A stretch of 64,000 nucleotides of DNA from Nemopilema nomurai (lineage: Eukaryota; Cnidaria; Scyphozoa; Rhizostomeae; Rhizostomatidae). The notes beneath the pieces were generated by a model that saw only the letters and a program-made list of their open reading frames with translations, ran no database searches and was not told where the DNA came from. The DNA lies in contig ML133402.1 in the NCBI GenBank assembly GCA_003864495.1, positions 702,614-766,613 of the forward strand, given 5' to 3'. Positions 1-10,426 of this stretch are shown piece after piece. Within the stretch, counting starts at the first letter, position 1; every line of letters starts with the position of its first letter. The position numbers were made by a program, and so were the translations under genes.

Positions 1-18
1 AGGGAAAACGTGACTGTG

Positions 19-95
19 GTTTTTAGCACCAAAACGAGTTTAGCATGGAAACGAGGCAAGGACGAAAACGAGGCTAAATTGAAAACGAGGCTGAA
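19..95 (+). repeat. Reference 77-bp monomer
   Basis: This is a representative full-length monomer. By count it has 31 A, 21 G, 13 T and 12 C (43% GC, 68% purine). It contains five CpG dinucleotides against about 3.3 expected from its composition. The T residues sit mostly in the first 30 bp, and monomer positions 31-56 have none. Common variants across the array change the last bases (GCTGAAG, GCTGGGG or ACTGTGG), the site after the first AAACGAG (TTTAGCATGG or GCTAGCATGG), and the third part (CAAGGACG, CATGGACG or GGAAGGACG). Confidence 0.95.
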
Positions 96-98
96 GTT
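22..98 (+). repeat. Four and a half 17-bp subrepeats inside the monomer
   Basis: Read in 17-bp steps, the monomer splits into TTTAGCACCAAAACGAG (22-38), TTTAGCATGGAAACGAG (39-55), GCAAGGACGAAAACGAG (56-72), GCTAAATTGAAAACGAG (73-89) and a 9-bp half unit GCTGAAGTT (90-98). All four full units end in AAACGAG at exact 17-bp spacing. The first two share TTTAGCA and the last two start with GC. The sum 4 x 17 + 9 gives 77. The monomer therefore probably arose by amplification of a 17-bp ancestor; the origin is inference, the spacing is seen directly. Confidence 0.9.
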
Positions 99-3000
99 TT
101 TAGCACCAAAACGAGTTTAGCATGGAAACGAGGCATGGACGAAAAAGAGGCTAAAACGAAAACGAGGCTGGGGTTTTTAGCACCAAAACGAGGCTAGCAT
201 GGAAACGAGGCAAGAGCAAAACAAGGCTGACGCGAGAACGAGGCTCAAGCTTTTAGCACCAAAACGAGTCTAGCATGGAGACGAGGCAAGGACGAAAGCG
301 AAGCAAAAAAAAATGAGGCTGGTGTTTTTAGCACCAAAACGACTCTGGCATGAAAACGAGGCAAGGAGGAAAACAAGGCCAAAACCAAAACAAGGCTGGG
401 GTTTTTAGCACTAAAACGAGTCTAGCATGGAAACGAGGCAAGGAAGAAAACGAGGCTAAAGGGAAAACGAGGCTGAAGTTTTTAGCACAAAAAGGAGGCT
501 AGCATGGAAACGAACAAAGGATAAAAACGAGGCTAAAACGAAAACGAGGCTGGGGTTTTTAGCACCAAAACGACTTTAGCATGGAAACGAGGCAAGGACG
601 AAAACGAGGCTAAATTGAAAACGAGGCTGAAGTTTTTTGCACCAAATCGAGTTTAGCATGGAAACGAGGCATGGACGAAAAAGAGACTAAAACGAAAACG
701 AGGCTGGGGTTTTTAGCACCAAAAGGAGGCTAGCATGGAAACGAGGCAAGAACAAAACAAGGCTGAAGCGATAACGCGGCTTAAGTTTTTAGCACCAAAA
801 CGAGTCTAGCATGGAAACGAGGCAAGGACAAAAACGAAGCTAAAACAAAAATGAGGCTGGGGTTTTTAGCACCAAAACGACTCTGGCATAAAAAGGAGGC
901 AAGGACGAAAACAAGGCCAAAACAAAAACGAGGCTGGGGTTTTTAGCAATAGAACGAGGCTAGCATGGAAACGAGGGAAGGACGAAAACGAGGCTAAAGG
1001 GAAAACGTGACTGTGGTTTTTAGCACCAAAACGAGTTTAGCATGGAAACGAGGCAAGGATGAAAACGAGGCTGAATTGAAAACGAGGCAGAAGTTTATAG
1101 CACCAAAACGAGTTTAGCATGGAACGAGGCATGGACGAAAAAGAGGCTAAAACGAAAACGAGGCTGGGGTTTTTAGCACCAAAACGAGTCTGGCATGAAA
1201 ACGAGGATGGGAGGAAAACAAGGCCAAAACAAAAACGAGGCTGGGGTTTTTAGCACCAAAGCGAGTCTAGCATGGAAACGAGGGAAGGACGAAAACGAGG
1301 CTAAAGGGAAAACGTGACTGTGGTTTTTAGCACCAAAACGAGTTTAGCATGGAAACGAGGGAAGGACGAAAACGAGGCTAAAGAAAACGTGACTGTGGTT
1401 TTTAGCACCAAAACGAGTTTAGCATGGAAACGAGGCAAGGAGAAAACGAGGTTAAGCGAGAAACGAGGCTGAAGTTTTAGCACCAAAACGAGTTTAGCAT
1501 GGAAACGAGGCATGGACGAAAAAGAGGCTAAAACGAAAACGAGGCTAGGGTTTTTAGCACCAAAACGACTAGCATGAAACGAGGCAAGAGAAAACAAGAA
1601 AACAAACAGGCTGGGGTTTTAGCACTAAAACGAGTCTAGCATGGAAACGAACAAAGGACGAAAAACGAGGCTAAAACGAAAACGAGGCTGGGGTTTTTAG
1701 CACCAAAACGAGTTTAGCATGGAAACGAGGCAAGGACGAAAACGAGGCTAAAAAACTAGGCTGGGGTTTTTAGCACTAAAACGAGGCTAGCATGGAAACG
1801 AGGAAGGACGAAAACGAGGCTAAAGAAAACGACTGGGGTTTTTAGCACCAAAACGAGTTTAGCATGGAAACGAGGCAAGGACGAAAACGAGGCTGAATTG
1901 AAAACGAGGCTGGTTTTTAGCACCAAAACGAGTTAGCATGGAAACGAGGCAAGGACGAAAAAGAGGCTAAAACGAAAACGAGGCTGGGTTTTTAGCACAA
2001 AAACGAGTCTGCATGGAAAACGAGGCAAGGAGGAAAACAAGGCCAAAACAAAACGAGGCTGGGGTTTTTAGCACCAAAACGAGTCTAGCATGGAAACGAG
2101 GAAGGACGAAAACGAGGCTAAAGGGAAAACGTGACTGTGGTTTTAGCACCAAAACGAGTTTAGCATGGAAACGAGGCATGGACGAAAAAGCCTAAAACGA
2201 AAACGAGGCTAGGGCTTTTAGCACCAAAAAGAGTTAGGCATGGAAACGAGAGAGGAAAAAAACGAGGATAAAACGAAAACGAGTCTGTGGTTTCTAGCAC
2301 CAAAACGAGTCTAGCATGGAAATGAGGCAAGGAGGAAAACGAGCTAGAACGAAATGAGGTTAAGACTTTTAGCACCGAATCGCGGCAAGCATGGAAACGA
2401 GGCAATGACAAAACGGGGCTTAAACGAAAACGAGATTAGGTCTTTTAGCACCAACTTGAGGCTAGCATGCAAACGAGGCTAGGGCGAAACGGGGCTGAAG
2501 CGAAAACAAGGATAAGGTTTTGAGCACGAAAACAAGGCCAAAACAAAAACGAGGCTGGGGTTTTTAGCACTAAAACGAGTCTAGCATGGAAACGAGGGAT
2601 GGACGAAAACGAGGCTAAAGGGAAAACGTGACTGTGGTTTTTAGCACCAAAACGAGTTTAGCATGGAAACGAGGCAAGGACGAAAACGAGGTTAATTGAA
2701 AACGAGGCTGAAAATTTTAGCACCAAAACGAGTTTAGCATGGAAACGAGGCATGGACGAAAAAGAGGCTAAAACGAAAACGAGGCTGGGGTTTTTAGCAC
2801 CAAAACGAGGCTAGCATGGAAACGAGGCAAGAGCAAAACAAGGCTGAAGCGAGAACGAGGCTCAAGTTTGTAGCACCAAAACGAGTCTAGCATGGAGACG
2901 AGGCAAGGACGAAAGCGAAGCAAAAAGAAATGAGGCTGGGTTTTTAGCACCAAAACGACTCTGGCATGAAAACGAGGCAAGGAGGAAAACAAGGCCAAAA

Positions 3001-6000
3001 CCAAAACAAGGCTGGGGTTTTTAGCACTAAAGCGAGTCTAGCATGGAAACGAGGCAAGGAAGAAAACGAGGCTAAATTGAAAACGAGGCTGAAGTTTATA
3101 GCACCAAAACGAGTTTAGCATGGAAATAAGGCAAGGAGGAAAACGAGGCTAGAACGAAATTGAGGTTAAGACTTTTAGCACCGAATCGCGGCAAGCCTGG
3201 AAACGAGGCAATGACAAAAACGGGGCTTAAACGAAAACGAGATTAGTTCTTTTAGCACCAACTTGAGGCTAGCATGCAAACGGGGCAAGAACAAAACGGG
3301 GCTGAAGCGAAAACGAGGATAAGGTTTTGAGCACCAAATCGAGGCTAGCATGGAAACGAACAAAGGATAAAAACGAGGCTAAAACGAAAACGAGGCTGGG
3401 TTTTTAGCACAAAAAGGAGGCTAGCATGGAAACGAACAAGGATAAAAACGAGGCTAAAACGAGAACGAGGCTGGGGTTTTTAGCACCAAAACGAGTTTAG
3501 CATGGAAACGAGGCAAGGACGAAAACGAGGCTAAATTGAAAACTAGGCTGAAGTTTTTTGCACCAAAACGAGTTTAGCATGGAAACGAGGCATGGACCAA
3601 AAAAGAGACTAAAACGAAAACGAGGCTGGGGTTTTTAGCACCAAAAGGAGGCTAGCATGGAAACGAGGCAAGAACAAAACAAGGCTGAAGCGAGAACGCG
3701 GCTCAAGTTTTTAGCACCAAAACGAGTCTAGCATGGAAACGAGGCATGGACGAAAACGAAGCTAAAACAAAAATGAGGCTGGGGTTTTTAGCACCAAAAC
3801 GACTCTGGCATGAAAAGGAGGCAAGGACGAAAACAAGGCCAAAACAAAAACGAGGCTGGGGTTTTTAGCAATAAAACGAGGCTACATGGAAACGAGGGAA
3901 GGACGAAAACGAGGCTAAAGGGAAAACGTGACTGTGGTTTTTAGCACCAAAACGAGTTTAGCATGGAAACGAGGCAAGGACGAAAACGAGGCTAAATTGA
4001 AAACGAGGCTGAAGTTTTTAGCACCAAAACGAGTTTAGCATGGAAACGAGGCATGGACGAAAAAGAGGCTAAAACGAAAACGAGGCTGGGGTTTTTAGCA
4101 CCAAAACGAGGCTAGCATGGAAACGAGGCAAGAGCAAAACAAGGCTGAAGCGAGAACGAGGCTCAAGTTTTTAGCACCGAAACGAGTCTAGCATGGAGAC
4201 GAGGCAAGGACGAAAGCGAAGCAAAACCAAAATGAGGCTGGGGTTTTTAGCACTAAAACGAGTCTAGCATGGAAACGAGGCAAGGAAGAAAACGAGGCTA
4301 AAGGAAAACGAGGCTGGGGTTTTTAGCACAAAAAGGAGCTAGCATGGAAACGAACAAAGGATAAAAACGAGGCTAAAGAAAACGAGGCTGGGGTTTTTAG
4401 CACCAAAACGAGTTTAGCATGGAAACGAGCAAGGACGAAAACGAGGCTAAATTGAAAACGAGCTGAAGTTTTTGCACCAAAACGAGTTTAGCATGGAAAC
4501 GAGGCATGGACGAAAAAGAGACTAAAACGAAAACGAGGCTGGGTTTTTAACACCAAAAGAGGCTAGCATGGAAACGAGGCAAGAACAAAACAAGGCTGAA
4601 GCGAGAACGCGGCTTAAGTTTTTAGCACCAAAACGAGTCTAGCATGGAAACGAGGCAAGGACAAAAACGAAGCTAAAACAAAAATGAGGCTGGGGTTTTT
4701 AGCACCAAAACGACTCTGGCATAAAAAGGAGGCAAGGACGAAAACAAGGCCAAAACAAGAACGAGGCTGGGTTTTTAGCAATAAACGAGGCTAGCATGGA
4801 AACGAGGGAAGGACGAAAACGAGGCTAAAGGAAACGTGACTGTGGTTTTTTAGCACCAAAACGAGTTTAGCATGGAAACGAGGCAAGGATGAAAACGAGG
4901 CTGAATTGAAAACGAGGCAGAAGTTTATAGCACCAAAACGAGTTTAGCATGGAAACGAGGCATGGACGAAAAAGAGGCTAAAACGAAAACGAGGCTGCGG
5001 TTTTTAGCACCAAAACGAGTCTGGCATGAAAACGAGCAAGGAGGAAAACAAGGCCAAAACAAAAACGAGGCTGGGTTTTTAGCACTAAAACGAGTCTAGC
5101 ATGGAAACGAGGGAAGGACGAAAACGAGGCTAAAGGGAAAACGTGCTGTGGTTTTTAGCACCAAAACGATTTAGCATGGAAACGAGGCAAGGACGAAAAC
5201 GAGGTTAAAAAACGAGGCTGAAATTTTAGCACCAAAAGTTTAGCATGGAAACGAGGCATGGACGAAAAGAGGCTAAAACGAAAACGAGCTGGGTTTTAGC
5301 ACCAAAACGAGGCTAGCATGGAAACGAGGCAAGAGCAAAACAAGGCTGAAGCGAGAACGAGCTCAAATTTGTAGCACCAAAACGAGTCTAGCATGGAGAC
5401 GAGCAAGGACGAAAGCGAAGCAAAAAGAAAATGTGGCTGGGTTTTAGCACCAAAACGACTCTGCATGAAACGAGGCAAGGAGGAAAACAAGGCCAAAACC
5501 AAAACAAGGCTGGGTTTTTAGCACTAAAACGAGTCTAGCATGGAAACGAGGCAAGGAAGAAAACGAGGCTAAATTGAAAACGAGGCTGAAGTTTATAGCA
5601 CCAAAACGAGTTTAGCATGGAAACGAGGCATGGACGAAAAGAGGCTAAAACGAAAACGAGGCTGGGGTTTTTAGCACCAAAACGAGTCTGGCATGAAAAC
5701 GAGGCAAGGAGGAAAACAAGGCCAAAAAAAAACGAGGCTGCGGTTTTTAGCACTAACACGAGTCTAGCATGGAAACGAGGGAAGGACGAAAACGAGGCTA
5801 AAGGGAAAACGTGACTGTGGTTTTTAGCACCGAATCGCGGCAAGCATGGAAACGAGGCAATGACAAAACGGGGCTTAAACGAAAACGAGATTAGGTCTTT
5901 TAGCACCAACTTGAGGCTAGCATGCAAACGAGGCTAGGGCGAAACGGGGCTGAAGCGAAAACAAGGATAAGGTTTTGAGCACGAAAACAAGGCCAAAACA

Positions 6001-6480
6001 AAAACGAGGCTGGGGTTTTTAGCACTAAAACGAGTCTAGCATGGAAACGAGGCAAGGAAGAAAACGAGGCTAAAGGGAAAACGAGGCTGGGGTTTTTAGC
6101 ACTGAAACGAGGCTAGCATGGAAAAGAGGGAAGGACGAAAATGAGGCTCAAACAAAAATGAGGCTGGGGTTTTTAGCACCAAAACGACTCTGGCATGAAA
6201 ACGAGGACAGGACGAAAGCGAAGCAAAAAGAAAATGAGGCTGGAGTTTTTAGCACCAAAACGACTCTGGCATGAAAACGAGGCAAGGAGGAAAACAAGGC
6301 CAAAACTAAAACGAGGCTGGGGTTTTTAGCACTAAAACGAGTCTAGCATGGAAACAAGGCAAGGACGAAAACAAGGCCAAAACAAAAACAAGGCTGGGGT
6401 TTTTAGCACTAAAACGAGGCTAGCATGGAAACGAGGGAAGGACGAAAACGGGGCTAAAAGAAAACGAGGCTAGGTCTTTT

Positions 6481-6510
6481 AGCACAAAGCGAAAACGAGA
6501 CAAGGGTTTT
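6481..6510 (+). repeat. 30-bp truncated monomer, copy 1
   Basis: The distance from AGCAC at 6481 to GGCAC at 6511 is 30 bp instead of 77. It consists of one 21-bp unit (TTAGCACAAAGCGAAAACGAG in phase, trimmed here) plus the 9-bp half unit, that is about one and a half subrepeats. Confidence 0.85.
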
Positions 6511-6739
6511 GGCACCAAAATGAGGCTAGCATTGAAAAGAGGCAAGGACAAAAACGAGGCTAAAATGAAAAAAGGCTGTGGTCTTTAGCACCATATCGAG
6601 GCTAGCACGAAAACGAGGCAAGGAAGAAAACAGGGCTACACGAAAACGAGGCTGAATATTTTAGCACCAAGTCGAGGCTAGCATGTAAACGAGACTAGGA
6701 CAAAAACAGGGCTTAAACGAAAATGAGGTTAGGTCTCTT

Positions 6740-6776
6740 AGCACCAACTTAAAACAAAAATGAGGCTTGGGTTTTT
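6740..6776 (+). repeat. 37-bp junction monomer
   Basis: AGCAC at 6740 is followed by the next AGCAC at 6777. The sequence CACCAACTT, which elsewhere continues as GAGGCTAGCATGC (see 8985), jumps directly to AAAACAAAAATGAGG. The deletion is not a multiple of 17 bp, so it looks like an illegitimate join rather than subrepeat slippage. Confidence 0.75.
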
Positions 6777-7617
6777 AGCACTAAAACGAGGCTAGCATTG
6801 AAACGAGGGAAGGACAAAAACGAGGCTAAAGGGAAAACGAGACTGCGGTTTTTAGCACCTAAAAGAAGCTAGCATGGAAACGAGGCATGGCGAAAACGAG
6901 GCTAGAACGAAAACGAGATTGAAGCTTTTAGCACCAATAAAAGTCTTGCATGGAAACGAGGCAAGGATGAAAACGAGGCTATAATGAAAACAACGCAGGG
7001 GTTTTAGCACCAAAACGAGTCTAGAATGGAAATGAGGCAAGGAGGAAAACGAGGCTAGAACGAAATTGAGGTTAAGACTTTTAGCACCGAATTGTGGCAA
7101 GCATGGAAACGAGGCAATGACAAAAACGGGGCTTAAACGAAAAGAGATTAGGTCTTTTAGCACCAACTTGAGGCTAGCATGCAAACGAGGCAAGAACAAA
7201 ACGGGGCTGAAGCGAAAACGAGGATAAGGTTTTGAGAACCAAATCGAGGCTAGCATGGAAACGAACAAAGGATAAAAACGAGGCTAAAACAAAAACGAGG
7301 CTGGGTTTTTAGCACCAAAACGAGTTTAGCATGGAAACGAGGCAAGGACGAAAACGAGGCTAAATTGAAAACGAGGCTGAAGTTTATAGCACCAAAACGA
7401 GTTTAGCATGGAAACGAGGCAAGGACGAAAACGAGGCTAAATTGACAACGAGGCTGGGTTTTCAGCTCTAAAACGAGGCTATCATGGAAACGAGAAAGGG
7501 AAGAAAAACGAGGCTAAAAGGAAAACGAGACTTTGGGTTTTAGCACCAAGACGAGTCTAGCATGGAAACGAGGAAAGGACAAAAACGAGACTAAAACGAA
7601 AATGAGGCTGGGGTTTT

Positions 7618-8234
7618 AGCACCAAAACGACTCTGGCATGAAAACGAGGCAAGGACGAAAACAAGGCCAAAACCAAAAGCGAGGCTGGGGTTTTTAGCAA
7701 TAAAACGAGGCTAGCATGGAAACGAGGGAAGGACGAAAACGAGGCTAAAGGGAAAACGTGACTGTGGTTTTTAGCACCAAAACGAGTTTAGCATGGAAAC
7801 GAGGCAAGGACGAAAACGAGGCTAAATTGAAAACGAGGCTGAAGTTTATAGCACCAAAACGAGTTTAGCAAGGAAACAAGGCAAGGACAAAAACGAAGCT
7901 AAAACAAAAATGAGGCTGGGGTTTTTAGCACCAAAACGACTCTGGCATGAAAAGGAGGCAAGGACGAAAACAAGGCCAAAAAAAAACGAGGCTAGGGTTT
8001 TTAGCAATAAAACGAGGCTAGCATGGAAACGAGGGAAGGACGAAAACGAGGCTAAAGGGAAAACGTGACTGTGGTTTCTAGCACCAAAACGAGTTTAGCA
8101 TGGAAACGAGGCAAGGACGAAAACGAGGATAAATTGAAAACGAGGCTGAAGTTTATAGCACCAAAACGAGTTTAGTATGGAAACGAGGCATGGACGAAAA
8201 AGAGGCTAAAATGAAAACGAGGCTGGGGTTTTAG
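7618..8234 (+). repeat. Tandem duplication of a four-monomer block
   Basis: Four consecutive variants (GACTCTGGCATG type, CAATAAAACG type, GAGTTTAGC type and TATAGCACC type) occur at 7618-7926 and again at 7927-8234. The step is 309 bp, i.e. four 77-bp monomers plus one base. The last monomer differs between the two copies. Confidence 0.7.
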
Positions 8235-8385
8235 CACCAAATCGAGTCTGGCATGAAAACGAGGCAAGAACCAAAACGAGGCTAAATTGATAACGAGGCT
8301 AAAGTTTTTAGCACCAAAACGAGTTTAGCATGGAAACGAGGGAAGGACGAAAACGGGGCTAAAAGAAAACGAGGCTAGGTCTTTT

Positions 8386-8415
8386 AGCACAAAGCGAAAA
8401 CGAGACTAGGGTTTT
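8386..8415 (+). repeat. 30-bp truncated monomer, copy 2
   Basis: This has the same 30-bp AGCAC-to-GGCAC spacing and AAAGCGAAAACGAGAC core as the copy at 6481, inside the first member of the 489-bp duplication. Confidence 0.85.
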
Positions 8416-8874
8416 GGCACCAAAATGAGGCTAGCATTGAAAAGAGGCAAGGACACAAACGAGGCTAAAATGAAAACAAGGCTATGGTCTTTAGCACATA
8501 TCGAGGCTAGCACGGAAACGAGGCAAGGAAGAAAACAGGGCTACACGAAAACGAGGCTGATATATTTTAGCACCAAGTCGAGCTAGCATGGAAACGAGGC
8601 AAGGACGAAAACAAGGCCAAAACCAAAAACGAGGCTGGGGCTTTTAGCAATAAAACGAGGCTAGCATGGAAACGAGGAAGGACGAAAAACGAGGCTAAAT
8701 GGGAAATTGTGACTGTGGTTTTTAGCACCAAAACGAGTTTAGATGGAAACGAGGCAAGGACGAAAACGATGCTAAATTGATAACGAGGCTGAAGTTTTTA
8801 GCACCAAAACGAGTTTAGCATGGAAACGAGGGAAGGACGAAAACGGGCTAAAAGAAAACGAGGCTAGGTCTTTT

Positions 8875-8904
8875 AGCACAAAGCGAAAACGAGACTAGGG
8901 TTTT
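8875..8904 (+). repeat. 30-bp truncated monomer, copy 3
   Basis: This third copy of the 30-bp monomer lies 489 bp after the second. Just downstream, near 8946, the text passes from GGCAAGGACA directly to the CAGGGCTTAAAC context found at 6707, so about two monomers present after copies 1 and 2 are missing. Confidence 0.85.
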
Positions 8905-10426
8905 GGCACCAAAATTAGGCTAGCATTGAAAAGAGGCAAGGACACAAACAGGGCTTAAACCAAATGAGGTTAGGTCTCTTAGCACCAACTTGAGGCTAGC
9001 ATGCAAACGAGGCTAGGACAAAAGCGGGCTGAAGCAAAAACGAGGATTAAGTTTTCAGCACCAAAATGAGGCTAGCATAGAAACGAGGCTTGGACAAAAA
9101 CGAGGCAAACCGAAAACGAGGCTAGGGCTTTTAGCACCAAATAGAGTTAGGCATGGAAACGAGAGAGGGAAAATAATGAGGATAAAACGAAAACGAGTCT
9201 GTGGTTTTAGCACCAAAACGAGTCTAGCATGGAAACGAGGCATGGCGAAAACGAGGCTAGAACGAAAACGAGATTGAAGGTTTTAGCACCAAGACAAGTC
9301 TTGCATGGAAACGAGGCAAGGATGAAAACGAGGCTAAAATGAAAACAACGCAGGGGTTTTAGCACCAAAACGAGTCTAGAATGGAAATGAGCAAGGAGGA
9401 AAACGAGGCTAGAACGAAATTGAGGTTAAGACTTTTAGCACCGAATCGCGGCAAGCATGGAAACGAGGCAATGACAAAAACGGGGTTTAAACGAAAACGA
9501 GATTAGGTCTTTTAGCACCAAACTTGAGGCTAGCATGCAACGAGGCAAGAACAAAACGGGGCTGAAGCGAAAACGAGGATAAGGTTTTGAGCACCAAATC
9601 GAGGCTAGCATGACAACGATCAAAGGATAAAAACGAGGCTAAAACGAAACGAGGCTGGGTTTTTAGCACCAAAACGAGTCTAGCATGGAAACGAGGCAAG
9701 GACAAAAACGAAGCTAAAACAAAATGAGGCTGGGGTTTTAGCACCAAAACGACTCTGGCATAAAAAGGAGGCAAGGACGAAAACAAGGCCAAAACAAAAA
9801 CGAGACAGGGGTTTTTAGCAATAAAACGAGGCTAGCATGGAAACGAGGGAAGGACGAAAACGAGGCTAAGGGAAAACGTGACTGTGGTTTTTAGCACCAA
9901 AACGAGTTTAGCATGGAAACGAGGCAAGGATGAAAACGAGGCTGAATTGAAAACGAGGCAGAAGTTTATAGCACCAAAACGAGTTTAGCATGGAAACGAG
10001 GCAATGGACGAAAAAGAGGCTAAAACGAAAACGAGGCTGGGGTTTTTAGCACCAAAACGAGTCTGGCATGAAAACGAGGCAAGGAGGAAAACAAGGCCAA
10101 AAAAAACGAGGCTGGGGTTTTTAGCACCAAAGCGAGTCTAGCATGGAAACGAGGAAGGACGAAAACGAGGCTAAAGGGAAAACGTGACTGTGGTTTTTAG
10201 CACCAAAACGAGTTTAGCATGGAAACGAGGCATGGACGAAAAAGAGCCTAAAACGAAACGAGGCTAGGGCTTTTAGCACCAAAAAGAGTTAGGCATGGAA
10301 CGAGAGAGGGAAAAAAACGAGGATAAAACGAAACGAGTCTGTGGTTTCTAGCACCAAAACGAGTCTAGCATGGAAATGAGGCAAGGAGGAAAACGAGGCT
10401 AGAACGAAATTGAGGTTAAGACTTTT

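Larger units (their letters stand above)
1..6055 (+). repeat. HOR segment, copy I
   Basis: This segment runs in the same variant order as 26299-32740 and, in part, 15071-18490. The rare GACGCGAGAACG variant at 230 recurs near 12548, 15300, 23778 and 26528. CTCAAATTTGTAGC at 5362 recurs at 32093, and CACTAACACG at 5751 recurs at 32489. Relative to the 26-33 kb copy it lacks about 150 bp near 1600, one monomer near 4225 (junction GCAAAACCAAAATG) and about 500 bp near 5085. It has about 300 bp extra between 1640 and 2160. Homology to that copy fades near 6055. Confidence 0.75.
6056..9654 (+). repeat. Divergent satellite island
   Basis: The 77-bp monomer continues here, but many variants are found nowhere else in the window. 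Examples are GGTTTTGGCACCAAAATG, CATATCGAGGCTAGCACG, CACCAAGTCGAGGC and GCTTTTAGCACCAATAAAAG. It contains two related passages: 6481-7300 corresponds to 8386-9654 (CATGGCGAAAACGAG at 6886 and 9241), with the second copy enlarged by a 489-bp duplication. It also carries 30-bp and 37-bp truncated monomers. The mean divergence from the flanking monomers looks higher, as expected for an older or less homogenised part of an array. That ageing is inference. Confidence 0.7.

Noticed and set aside
39..55. Resemblance of TAGCATGGAAACGAGG to the CENP-B box
   Set aside because: The GGAAACG core matches, but the required TTCG half is absent and the CGGG end is CGAG. Too many essential positions differ.
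90..110. GGGGTTTTT in many monomers resembling ciliate telomere repeats
   Set aside because: It occurs once per 77 bp, never in tandem, and arises from the half unit meeting the next T-rich start.
1081..1110. TATA-like TTTATAGCACC as a promoter element
   Set aside because: It is one common monomer variant seen many times across the array, with no associated gene or second element.
5535..5927. 130-codon open frame on the minus strand
   Set aside because: Repeat translation with no domain, and an apparent start codon that is simply the CAT of the common AGCATGG or AGCATGC motif.
6852..7268. 138-codon open frame on the minus strand, the longest in the window
   Set aside because: It is translated satellite sequence made of the same recurring LVLVLK/ASFSSLPRFH-like phrases as dozens of other frames. 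Because 77 is not a multiple of 3, the reading frame changes every monomer and stops appear wherever variants allow.
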